Made by a program: the position numbers and the translations under genes. The notes under the pieces were generated by a model. That model saw only the letters and a list, made by a program, of their open reading frames with translations, was not told the origin of the DNA and ran no database searches. Below are positions 39,863 through 51,706 of a stretch of 64,000 bases of DNA, piece after piece. The stretch is from Pithys albifrons albifrons (taxonomy: Eukaryota > Chordata > Aves > Passeriformes > Thamnophilidae): assembly GCF_047495875.1 (NCBI RefSeq), contig NC_092466.1:13946561-14010560 (forward strand), written 5' to 3'. The first letter of the stretch is position 1. The number at the start of each line of letters is the position of its first letter.

Positions 39863-42852
39863 CCCCATCAACAAAATTCAGAAGCCCCACATGACAAAAG
39901 CCCAAATCCCTGCCCACTGCAGATTTTCAAACATGTGAAGAGTCAACACAGCACTGTAAGAACGTTTTTTTGTACAAAATGTATTCTGACTTGTACTGAT
40001 ATTACAGGAATTACTTTGCTTCTAACACAGCAACCAACCAACACAACTATGCTGTTGTAGCCCCAGCACAAAGCCAGCACTCCCTGCAGCCAAATATATT
40101 CTTTCAATACTTATCAATGGAAAAGGGAGTTCTGAGCTGTGGTAAACTGATTCTTCACAAAAACTATGCTTTTAAATGGAATAAAGGTGATTACTTTCCT
40201 TCCTCTCATCTTACAGAAGCCCTTCAGGAGCTGCAATGACAAAAAGGGGAATTTACCAATTCTAGGCTAAAGCTTTGAGTTTCACTCAAAACACAAATGG
40301 CAGCAACAGAATTTCATTCTAAGGCATTTTAGGGTTTTTGAAAGTATATAATAAATAATACAATAAATAAGTGGTTTTACTAGGCATTTGGCTTTTCCTC
40401 TTCTTAGGTTTTTGGTGGGTTTCTTTTAAAGCTTTGTACAGATGAGGACAGCCAATGTTCTCCTGCATTCAAACAGGCAGCCTGGGATTCCTTCAGAGGG
40501 CCAATACCAGCCCACATCAAATTTAGAGAACTGTCATAGTAACTTTAGAGATAGGGAAAAAAATTAATGACTCAATTATTCTAAATTCACTTAGGGAGAA
40601 CTAACTTCCAATTTTTAAAGGAAGGATTACATTCTGTTTAACGGTGTAGGATCAGAAAGCTCCTGAAGTTTTGCCACTCACCTACTCAAGGTTACACATT
40701 AAAAGACATTTTAGTTTTGAACTCAAGAATATTGCGACTGGGAAAGAAAACTTAATGCTCATTAGTTTAATGACATTCTGGAGCCAAGTTCACTGTCAGC
40801 TGTTATGTAATCTTCCCCTTTGATTTCCCACGGCAAGATGACAAGTGCAGCCTGCCAAAGGCAAACTTTCATACTATTTAACAGTTGGAATAATGTGTAT
40901 GACAGGGATTGAAGGCAACAGAGTAAATTAGCTTTTAAATGAAAAATAATAATGGGATGGAAGTTAACAATGGTCTCTGCCCAGCAGGGGAGTGTTGAGT
41001 TCCCCATGCTGAGTCACCCAAGAAAAGGTCAACAAGCAAAGCCCCCTCTCAACCAACTGAGCACCAAGGAATTCTTGCCTTAATTACATGTGAACTGAAT
41101 CAAGTTCAACAAACCTTTACAAATGAGACCTTCTATAAAAAAAGGAAACGGAGAACTTGGTGCAAAACCAGCCACTGGCCAGAAGTCCCTTGACACATTC
41201 ATAGCAGAAAATATTCCTGTTGCCTCAAGACATCAAATCCAACATGCCCTGATTTGTTTTACAATAAATTTGGGAACGACAGGACACAAAGCTCTGTCAG
41301 CGCACAAACACATGACTCTGAAATTGCTTGGAGACTGTCAGGCTCACTTGGGCAAGCAAGACAACACTAAGAAAGATGACAAGGTTGACAACAAGTGTAA
41401 TTCTAGATATCTCAGTTGTAGACTTTTACATATTTTGCTGTTCATGCCAAAGACATCCTCCTGAACCAGCAGACCTTTAAAAGAACAACCAAGACAGACA
41501 CGTGTTTTTACCATGGCAGTGCTGTACTAAACACTCGCGCAAGTTCCTCTGTCACTATTGCACTCGAGTACTGCATCTAACTGGAAATATTCTGCAGATT
41601 GCTCTGTTAAATTGGGGGTGACTTAAGATTAAAAGTGAATAAACCCACATAATTCTGGCTGTAATTTTTTTAGAACACTAGAGACTCATTAACCAGTAGT
41701 GCAGTAATGAACATTTGTGCCTTAACTGGCTGCCAAGGCAACAAGGGGCTGTTCTTATCAAGCGTGAAATTAGCATTAGAAAGTAGCTCCTACGGAAATT
41801 AAGTAGAAGCTGTTGTAGCTCTGCAGCTTCCCACTGAAATTCGAACAGCTGTGATGCCCTCCCAAAAGGACACCAATATCTGGGGGGATTGGAGAGGAGA
41901 GAATCCTTCCTCCTTTGCAGAGGTGAGTTAGCAGCACCTCCCAATGAAGGGCTTAAGAGTCACAGCTGGAGAATTCAGTAGTAAATCTGTAAGAACACAC
42001 CATAATTCAAATGGAGAGTCAAACTGAAGGTCTAGAGAGCAAGAGGAGAAACAGATTCAGTTTCTACATATTAGAACAATGTACCATATTGGCTTTATCA
42101 TCTTAATTTTCCCAAACACCTACTCCAAGCTGAAATGCAACATGTACCTTGCTGAAAGGCTTAACTGCAGGTCATGCAGCAGGAACAGCAAAGTGTTTCA
42201 GCTCATTAGACGGCAACACTCAGCTCTTTTCCAACAAGAAAGCTTTATGAACTTACACATCAGAAGCCCTGCACATGAGAACCACTTCTCCACCAAAACA
42301 GAAGCTGAGCCCACTCCGCTGAAGAATTTCACGGTTCATCCTTGGCCTATCTCCAAGAGACTCAATAAAAAACTCACATCGACTGTAAAATGAAAGACCT
42401 CACAATTTCACTGTCTCTTCAAAGTTCATGTCATATGCTTAAATGGGAGACACAGACACAAAAAGCTCTATCTCCTTGTGAGACTTCACAGAGGACCTGC
42501 TCCTACATCCTTCAACTTTTCCTTAGCATTCCTGATTTCAAACACTGTACCTTTCCTGATCCTAAATGACTTTGGGTCCTGCTCTACCATAATGGCTGAC
42601 CCCCTTGGACTGCTGTGTGGCCAAATGCACAGACTACAGAAAGTGTAATGAGATTAGTTAAGAGAAGGGAAGAGAATATTAGTGATTTCAAAGCCTTGGT
42701 GAAACAGTTAATTTTGCCTGATCAGACCTGCCAGCTATGCCTGATGAGATTAAAGAACACCTCATGATAAAGATTCAGTGGAACAAACTTAACTCCCCTG
42801 GGAGAGCTATTCCCTACCCCCCTGTTCTCACTAGTAATGAGAAACCTGTTTG

Positions 42853-42962
42853 CAAAAAACAAAAACAAATAAAACAAAACAAAAAAAACTACAACACAAA
42901 CCCAAAAACAAACAACAAAACCCCCAACAAACCAAATCAAAAAGAAAATTCAAAATAAAAAC
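42853..42962. repeat. A/C-rich low-complexity tract
   Basis: About 110 bases are made almost wholly of A with scattered C, resembling the tract near 5.9 kb. On the minus strand it reads as T with scattered G and gives hydrophobic phenylalanine/valine-rich chance frames (42722-42940). No repeat unit is conserved and no transposon ends were recognised. Confidence 0.8.
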
Positions 42963-43714
42963 TATGCCAAAGTCCCATGCCCCCAAAGAGAGAAATGCAA
43001 AACATCACACAGGAACAGAGTCTACAAAGCTGGACAAGGTTTCCAAAACACCACATACATTTGATAATCATTTGAAAGCCTCCCCATATGTGACCAGACA
43101 CCACTGTGGATGAACACTGTCTATGCCCCAACAGCCCTAGATGTTTCTAGATGAAAGCACACTGCATTAAATGGCACTGCTCCTTTCAAAGTTAATACAT
43201 TATGGTTGTGGATGTCTCTCTAAAGTTAGGAACCAGAGTCACAGGAACTGGTAGAAGCAGGAATTTCACTTTTCACTGCAGTGTCTGAGCTGGAGTAGCA
43301 GATAAACATCTACATTGTCTTTAGCAATGCTATTTTTGGCTTCAGTAAGACTTAACTATCCTAAGGTGAACGAGACAAAATTAAACCTATAGAATGACTG
43401 AAGGTAAAAGGGTTTGCCTGTTTGACTAAGAGGAACTTCTCATATATAAACAAAAAATTATTACAACTGGGTTTAAGTGTTGATACTGAGAAATGAAATG
43501 TGAACAATTCAGATCTATATGGACCTTGTGAGACTGAAAGCAGCGAAGAATAAACAAGGCCAGAGCTGCTGTGGTCCAGTAAAGGAGAAATCACTCCCCG
43601 GGAATTCTTAGCAACTCCCTAGCAGAAGTTTCTCATGAGAACTCCTCAGGTTTCCCACAGGACACCGGAGATGTTCCTGAAAACAGTCAGGATGAGTTCA
43701 CCAAAACACTGGGC

Positions 43715-43880
43715 TTGTGAGATATGGATTATAACCAATTAGAATTTGTAGCTTGATGGTGTGAGATTCAATTTAGCCAATAGAATGTAACCTTAACCCT
43801 GTATAAACCATGTGCAGGGTGTAATAAATGGCATTCGCTTGATCACACTGGTCTGTGCCTGGTGACCTTTATCCTCCGCC
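43715..43880 (+). mobile_element. Retroviral-type LTR remnant (probable solo LTR)
   Basis: The segment has the ordered signals of a retroviral long terminal repeat: CCAAT boxes at 43735-43739 and 43777-43781, a TATAAA box at 43802-43807 and an AATAAA polyadenylation signal at 43823-43828. A short downstream part (TTGATCACACTGGTCTGTGC and on to ATCCTCC) resembles the R-U5 end of avian endogenous retrovirus LTRs. The close spacing of TATA and AATAAA is typical of compact avian LTRs. No primer-binding site, gag, pol or env sequence was seen on either side, so it is a solo or truncated LTR. Both boundaries are approximate, and the upstream part could begin as far left as about 43600. Confidence 0.55.
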
Positions 43881-46637
43881 CTTTTATTGTTTACTTTATT
43901 TAAGTCACACCAAAATCTGCGTTTCTTGCAAGCAAGTATGATCACAATACACAGTCATGTAAGTGGAATATTGGCACAGATGTGAACCCACAGATCAGAG
44001 AGTTGAGAAAGTCAGGATGCCACACCACCGACTGAGCTGTGGTGACACAACAGCGAACACAGCCAGGGTGGGTGTGTGTTCACAGCCCATTGACTCCCTG
44101 CAGTAACTGCCTATATGGAAACTCTCACCTCGCCGTACACACAAGGCAGGCAGCTCCCCTCCCGTCCAAGGGTCAAGCCCTGCTGCAATTAGCATGTTAT
44201 TTATCCACTACTCGAGCTGCCTGTGCAGGCCTGCCATGCAGAAACAAGAGCCAATGTTGCTCTTAGCGCAACAGCTCAGGGTAGCACAGAGCATAACATA
44301 AGCAAGATCAAACAATTTTCATCCTGTTCAACAACTGTTTGGCTTCAGTTAGAGATATGCCAAATATTCCTTCTTTAAAGGAGGCTGCAGCAAAATGAAC
44401 ACTTTTCCACAGAGTTCCTTATTTAAGGAAACGCCAACAGATGAAGCAGTTGCAGGCAAGACAGTTGCCCACAGATGGTATGATGCAGAAGGACACGAGA
44501 AGTGATGTGACAGACTTCTTTCAGAACAGAGCATGATGATTACAGTAGGGTAAAGATGCATCCTAAAAGGATGGGAAGCAGCTATTACTGCTCCAGTTGT
44601 GGATTCTTCCCTCCAGAAAGGCAGCAATACTGAGATAACCACCTCTTCTCCACCTGCATCACCATCACAGCCTTATTTAACAAGCACATAACATCACTTG
44701 TAAACCACAGTAACAGAGCAGTTATGCCCACAGCTTCAGCAGAGCCTCTATGTAGAAACAGCTATAAGAAATGAAATCAAAAATCCCCAAATCTGGAACC
44801 TCTTCTCTCTCTAGGACCAACGGCACATGCTGAAGCAACTGAAGCACAAAGCAAGCAGCCAGCAGCCTCCCCAAGGATGCTTCTCCAGCCCCAGCAGCTC
44901 ACTTCACAGGCCATGGTGATGACTGGCTATTAGCACAAATTAGCCCAGAATTTCTCCTGTTCCATTTTGTAGTGTATTGCAAATGACAAGAACAAATGGA
45001 GGTTCAAAGTGTATGTTGTAGGCCGGCCCCTGGCCAACAAGAGTCAAACATCTCCATACAGAGGGCAATGGTTAAAAAAGGTCAAAAAAGTTTAGTAAAA
45101 ATTAGAAGTGAGATTTACAATAATTTCATTCAGTAAAAGCAATGAACACATTCATAGACTACCAAGAAACATAATGAAAAATGCAAACAAGGACCACCCC
45201 CAAGATATTTCAACAGGATTTGTTCAGCACACCTGATACCTTCATTTTTTATCAAAGTGCACTGATTTATGGTCTGTTTTCATGGACTCCTTTCTCTTAA
45301 CCACAGTAGTTATGTCCATTTTATAACAGAAATGCTCCTTAGCTACACTGCACAGGGAAAGCTTCATTTGGCTCTGAGATCCAACCCAGAATCTCATTAA
45401 CTGAAAAGACAACACCAGTAAAACCCACCAGGTGTGAAACAGATTTCAGTTTTGATTAATTCTTCCTTACCAACAATATCCCTCCTAGAAACCAATACAC
45501 TCATCACAGAAAACAATAAAACTCTGTGCTCTCTTGGGCTTGGGCTCCATCATATTGAGAAGAACTATTAATCAACTGCCCGTGATCAAGAATAACAATG
45601 AGCTTACCTTTATATTCAGGAAAGGTTAACTTTAAAGGGAAACAAATCTAGGTTTAATTTACAAACACAGTTGACCCTCTTTACCTAGACTAGATGTGGC
45701 ACATACCTTCCACCATCCACAATTCTCCATTGGTTTCCTTCCTGGTGCCTGTAGAACTACAAAACCAGCCCCGTTTCCAACAAAAACCTTGCAGGGTACC
45801 ATTCAAATAATAGTCAGGACTTAGATGTGCTTAAACTTGTCCATCCAAGCATGCAGAGGTATTTGAAGCTGCAACACTGCAGAAAAGTGTGTGCTGATGG
45901 GCTGGGGGAAGAGAAGGCAGGTACAAGCACTGACTGACAGCAGGAGGAAATGCCAGAAGCAAAGCCCCATTCCAAACGTCAGGTAATGATTTTACTTATT
46001 TAGGTCAGGGGAATCATCTCAGTCACATTGTGAGCCTGCTATTTTTGTACAGACCAGCTCTCACACTGAGCAATGACACTGTGCTTCCTGGCTTTTGTTT
46101 TTTAAAAATACTCCTCAAGAAGACACTGATGCCAATTCCAACACTTATAGCCTTACACAGGTCAGACCATCTGTTTCTTAACTTGGAAGGGGAGGAGAGA
46201 AAACTGGATAAAACACCTTTCCTTAGCCTTTTACATAAATCCAAAGTAGAGAAATACTTTGCTGTAAAACCCAAATTATCTAACATACATCATTTTTGTT
46301 TCCTCCTACATACCATTACAAAACATATTTAAAAAAAGGAAATCAGCAATAATGAAAGCACCTCAAGAATCTGCCCAAGAGAATTACTTCTCAAAAGCCA
46401 GCTGATGACTCAGTTTCTATTATCTCTACAAAATTAGTTTGTCAAGGTTGGGTTTGGTTTAGTTTAGTTTTGTAGTTGGATGGCTACTGAGAGAGCTGCT
46501 AATAAAAATCAAAAGAGCAAGTGGAAGGAGGAGAGGAATCTGTCGGGAAAAAACGCAAGCCCAGTACTACCAATCTGTCTTCTGGTGTCCCTCCCAGTCT
46601 GCTACAGAGGTTCTCATGGACCACACATCAAGCAGGG

Positions 46638-46716
46638 TCTAACAGAGAAAGATACAGCTTTTCTCGTGATGAAAAAACAGCCAGCAAAGGGCAGTGCTGT
46701 TCTTCCCCAAACTGCA
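46638..46716 (+). repeat. 79-bp direct repeat, copy A
   Basis: This segment, from TCTAACAGAG to CCCCAAACTGCA, recurs at 50181-50259 in the same orientation. The two copies match at 76 of 79 positions by my alignment, with no gap. Similarity stops on both sides, apart from a short shared CAGTTCTT just downstream. The copy lies in two overlapping plus-strand open frames (46480-46752 and 46521-46778). Neither product is recognised. It could be a recent local duplication or two members of an undescribed short repeat family. Confidence 0.9.
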
Positions 46717-49382
46717 TTAAAACAGTTCTTTCTTCTCCCAATTCATGGCTAGAGACTTACAAAAAGCACTTGTCCTAATTTGGGTTCTTCATGGTTCTGG
46801 GAAATTGTTCTCTGACCACGTGAGTCACATTTCCACAGGAAAAATGTAGAAATCTCTTCATTGCCACTCTCTCTCCCACCCAAGTCCCTGCTATCCACTC
46901 CATCTTTCTTGATGTCGACAGCCACAGGAGGCTGTGAGGACCTCCAAGACCCGTTCTACATAAGGACTTTATTTCTTTGAGTGGTGAGCAAGCTCATCCC
47001 ATGTTAAAGAAAAACTAAGCTCCACTGAATTAAAAAATAGATTTGCTATCAACTTTGATAGGAAGAGAATTTAATTTGATTTCTTGGTCAAGCATTGCTG
47101 CTTGCAGAAAACCAGGAAAACAGCACTGGAAATAGAGCCAGCATCAGCGACGCCGAGCTGGTAACACTGTCATGTGTAAACACTCCCTTTCCCACCCTGT
47201 CCCAGAAGATTCAAATCAAATAGTTTTTAAATATATTTATAAGATCTTAAAAGCAGGGCCTTTGGGAAAGTGGGCTCCCAAAGTCCTTGCTTCACCCCAT
47301 TTAAACCATCATATTTAAACCAGATTGCTTAGAAAGCAAACGAGTGGGCCATTTTTCCCCCAGTTTTACAGACTGCTATGCAGGAATTCAATAGCATCTA
47401 GGAGGTTAAAAACATGTTTTCCATACACTTCTCTGCAACAACAATGAGGGCAGTGCAGAGCTAACCCAGGGCTGAACAGCAAAACAGTCATATCTGCAAA
47501 CGTGCACATTCTTGGCTATAGCTGTTTACAGGTTTGTGATTCATAATTAATACCCCCAATGAAAACAACTACTCACGTCTGAAAGCCCTAAAGCCACAAC
47601 GAGCTAATTACTAATAAAAGCTCTACAGTCTCGGCTAAGCTGTGGGAATGTAACCAGGCACAGCAAATAGTGCAATGGTGGCAAAGCTTGAACACTCTGG
47701 TACTTTTTGATAAACCAGGGTCAGTTCTGCCCCTTCCCCTTTCCCCTCGAAAATAAAACACCTTCCTCCCCAGCAGGACACAAAAAGGAAGATGAAAAGA
47801 CAAGATGGCCCAAGCAGGAAAAACAAAACACACAAACCCCCAAACCCAGGTGTCTCACTGGGACATTGGGAGCCTCAGTGCAGCCACCCCCTGTGGCCAG
47901 AGCAGCACCAGCAGCAGGAGTAGGAGGCACTGAGCAAGTGCTGCCACTGTTCTGAAGGCACATCCAATGGGCTTCTCTCTGCACAGTGGGTCAGGCAGGA
48001 CACACCAAGATGTACTGTGCAGAATATACACTTCATCTAAATGTTGCCTTTTCCAGGAGGAACTGACAAGATGGTTTGAGAGCTATGGATTATTATTTTT
48101 TTCTTTAAATGACTTTTCAAGTTCATTTTTCAGGGATAGAAAGGCCTTCCTGCCAGCACTACAAGTGTAATATGACCCCCAGACACATTTTTCCTCAGTT
48201 TTTCTCACACTCCTCAAGTTTCCCACAACACAAACAGGTAATACAGTAAGTTTCCTGCAATTTGTAGCCCTGCTCAAATATCCTTTTAGATTTAAGAATA
48301 CAGGTACCAATATGGCTCTTAAATCAGCAGTGAGGTAGAACTGTTTAATTACCTGACACTTTTCCTTAAGGGATCTGACAAAGTTAGAAACTGCATTTCC
48401 CAGGTATGTTGCACAGGTTTAGCCTGTACAGTAGGGAAGTCTACTCCTCTCAGGCTGTGATTGGGACTAATAAGCCAACTGGCTGCGTTGGAAACTCAGC
48501 ACACCTAACAGGAACATAATTTGGTTAATAAAGATCAGTACAGTAAGAATTCCAACACATTTTTGCTGACATCCATATCTGCTGTCCTTATGTTACTGGG
48601 CAGTCAGTCTACAAAGAGGAAATTCAACAGTGTCAGGATCATCTCCCACTTGTGCTCTCCTCCAAAGCAATTCTGGTACCAAGAGAAGTGAACAAAGTGT
48701 GCACTCCTGCGGGAGGAGAGTGACCCATTGGTATCCCCCAGACACGGCCGGCAGTGCCGGGCACGCTGCGCTGAGCACACACCCCCGGGCAGCTCAACCC
48801 AGCCCCCAATTAGCAGAGATGTTCCAACCCATCATCGGACAATTAGTACTGCTAGATCATACCAGCAGCAATTGTGTCAATTAAAAAGGAGGCTGACTAG
48901 AGGTATTTGTTCTGAAATTTGGAATTACAAGGTCAGGACAATGGTCTATTAGTATCAAATCTCAAAGGCCATCTTTATTTTCCTGCTGGCTTGTGTACAA
49001 CCACTGCCAAGCCATAAAGCAATGATGCTTCCACAGGGTCTGACTTGTACCTCGGTGCTGCTGCTCAGTGTTTGGTGGGCAAAGAAAAGGAGCCAGGAAA
49101 AGACATTAGCCATAACTTGCAAAATTCAAATGATTCCCAAGCTGTGTTTGGGCATACAGCAGGGACAACAGTAGAGAATATTCATGGAGCTATTTCTGCT
49201 TAAAAACAGGTCCTTAAGTCCAGTGTAGATTGAGCGACTTTGATAAATCCCCTCCCTTTGGAAGAATGACCATTTCTGACATTTAAAAAGTTGAACTTGT
49301 TCACTGAAGCATTAAGACTTATTTTATTTCTTTTAATAAATAACAATGGCTTCATGATGATGAGCTGCTCTAAGTGTTTCAG

Positions 49383-49555
49383 AGGATCCACATGCAAGTG
49401 TTTTGTGAGTTGGATTGTCAAAATGGCACAAGCTCAGAGGACAGAAATTGTCACCACAGCACTTTAGTTACAACTGAAAGGCCTGCAAGCACCGTGACCA
49501 GATCTAATTCACTACCAGAGGAGGAATTTGGGGAATGGACGGAAAAGAACAGATG
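49383..49555 (+). other. Candidate 173-bp exon, gene unknown
   Basis: The segment lies between a modest acceptor (GTGTTTCAG) and a donor (AGATG, then GTAACT). One frame is open throughout for 57 codons and ends RSNSLPEEEFGEWTEKNR, an acidic peptide. A stop codon follows two bases beyond the donor, as would be expected if the coding part ended there. A second acceptor (AACTCTTTCTCAG) lies 160 bases downstream, but the frame open there does not match the phase and contains an internal TAG. I therefore cannot connect it to another exon. Chance or an old pseudogene are realistic alternatives. Confidence 0.15.
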
Positions 49556-50180
49556 GTAACTCTTGCCTCAGACATGTCATTGCCACATTCCCTTCTGAGT
49601 AAGGCTAAACAATTAGTATCCACACAAGCCTGTTGGTAATTACTCAATCAAAAAAGTTGTTTTTACTTCTGAGGAGCACAAGAATTTTACAAGTATAAAA
49701 TTTACAACTCTTTCTCAGCAAATGAGGATGTCACAGCAAAAGGTGACAGAGCCTTTTGACGCAGCTTCCACACCAACTGCACTCAGTACCCACGTGGTGT
49801 CTGATGTGAAACCAGACCAGAAGCATTAGGGTGAAGATGCATCACCTCCTTTCTCCAGTACACAATCTCAAAATACCATTAACAGTATTGATTTTGTCTT
49901 CAAGTCAGACAAAAATTCAGAACACCTCCAGACTTCTACACAAGAGAAGCCAAAAGAGCCACTCTCCCAGCAGCCAGAAACACAACCCAACCTTGCTATG
50001 GGACAGGCTTCTGTCACGGCGTATTTTCAGCCCTGTTGCAAAAGAAGGCAAGGAGATTTGCTGTACTTGTATCCATAAAGGCATGAAATGTGCCTTCCTA
50101 CTTGATGTGGGATATCAAAGCAGGGTTAATTTACAAGTTGACCAAACAGAACACGGCCACAAACATGACCCCAGCCCAGT

Positions 50181-50259
50181 TCTAACACAGGAAGATACAG
50201 CTTTTCTCATGATGAAAAAACAGCCAGCAAAGGGCAGTGCTGTTCTTCCCCAAACTGCA
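50181..50259 (+). repeat. 79-bp direct repeat, copy B
   Basis: This is the partner of the copy at 46638-46716, in the same orientation, with three substitutions and no indels by my alignment. Both copies are open in the same two relative frames, so the peptide KKQPAKGSAVLPQTA is shared by two unrelated-looking open frames. No terminal inverted repeats, poly(A) tail or target-site duplication were recognised around either copy. Confidence 0.9.
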
Positions 50260-51071
50260 CCAGTTCTTGTGAGACAACAACTCAAACACACTACACGTTT
50301 GAGTACATGTGCATGACTGACAAAACTTCCTCCAAGTGCTTCAAAAGAGCAGAAGACTGGAAGTAGAGAGAAATTTTCATTATTCCAATGGGCTTAGAGT
50401 AGATGCAAGTCTTAATACGTTTATCAGCACTTTTCCTGTCCTTTGTACTGACCTTTCCATTGAAGCACCAGGGAAATTCATAAGAGTTACTGGGGATAAC
50501 CTGTTAAAATCACTTAAAAAACTTCCTAGTGAGGGGAATACGCCAGGTTTTCCCCTCCCCTATCTTGCTACTCAACACAAGTCTGCAGGCAGTGTTTCAC
50601 TGAGCAAGAAGGCCAGAGTGAAGCCACAAAGAAATCTTATAGCATAAAGAGTAGGAATAAATAGTTAAAGAGGGTCAATTTTCCCTGCTAATTCCTTATC
50701 AATAGTCAAGCTGTAAGCTAAGGAGGTGTAACCTTAACCTGCAGAGTTGGCCACCAGACCTTTTCCATTCTAAACACCAGGCTAATTATTACATAAACTC
50801 ATTCCTTATCATCATGATACTGTGCAGAAGTCATCACTTAAGACTGGTTTGCTTTTTAATCCCTTGCAGTCACTTCTTGCTCTGCTAGCAGGAAATCATG
50901 TGAGGCAGATGACCAAGTCTGGCAAACTGGTGACATTTATATGGATTTGATGCTGTTCTTGTATAACGCAATGCAGATAAGACAAATCAACAAAAATCTC
51001 TCAAAATTCTTTAGCAGAATTCCAGTAGAATTCCTAATTTCAGCTAGAGTTTATTTTTCCCTCAGCTTAGC

Positions 51072-51107
51072 TTCATTACTCAACATATTTTCATTACTCA
51101 ACAGACA
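51072..51107. repeat. Imperfect 18-bp tandem duplication
   Basis: TTCATTACTCAACA occurs at 51072-51085 and again at 51090-51103, giving a period of 18 bases with the last four bases of each unit diverged. It is a small local duplication without evident function. Confidence 0.85.
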
Positions 51108-51682
51108 CAGGTAGTGGTGGATGAGCTGCTTTGAAGGCTGCCTACGGAATTCAGTGGTTTTGGCAAGAAAAAAGTTTGGCAACTGTTTGGCAGAGTCCTG
51201 ATTTTGAACAATACTCGCCAAAATGAAGACGTAAGTTACATGCTGTACTTTGCTTCCAAACAAAAGAGAAAATATGAGTTACTAATTTGCAGTACTTTTT
51301 TTAGGATGAAAACACAACCTGACTACACAACCTTGAGCAGAAAGATATTCCAGACACCTTTAGCTGAAAATGATTAAGTCTGCAGAGCAAGAGCACGTTC
51401 TTCATTCCTATGGGAGGCCTGACTGGCTGTGCAAGTCTGGGGGCAGGATTAAGCCCCATAATTTCTATGGATGTGTTTACTATTTGCACATGTAATTCCA
51501 TGAAAACCCCTGAGTATATGCATGGCCCCCTACTAACTTGCCCCAAATTCACCGCATGACTTCATCACTGAATCCATGTATGCAGCTTACAGCACCAAAG
51601 CTGGATATTCTCACAGTAATTTTCCACATCTCCAATAAGCAGATGTCTTCCAAGTAACCCCAAGTTCCTTCAACCTGCCTTT

Positions 51683-51706
51683 CCCCCACCCCCCCATCCC
51701 CCCACC
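51683..51706. repeat. C-rich tract with quadruplex potential on the minus strand
   Basis: Runs of 5, 7 and 6 C separated by one or two other bases are followed by ACC. On the minus strand these are G runs that could form a G-quadruplex if the long run supplies two tracts; on the plus strand they could form an i-motif. No transcript or promoter is known here. Confidence 0.6.

Larger units (their letters stand above)
30887..43714. other. Unique non-coding sequence, no gene recognised
   Basis: Nearly 13 kb hold no recognised gene or large repeat. The longest open frame (minus, 34311-34763, 150 codons) overlaps the best exon candidate of the window. Others of 100-108 codons on either strand show no domain. 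Low-complexity A/C-rich DNA and short tandem repeats are listed separately. An AT-rich stretch made of ATAAATAATA-like words lies at 40345-40371 and has no further structure. Confidence 0.55.
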
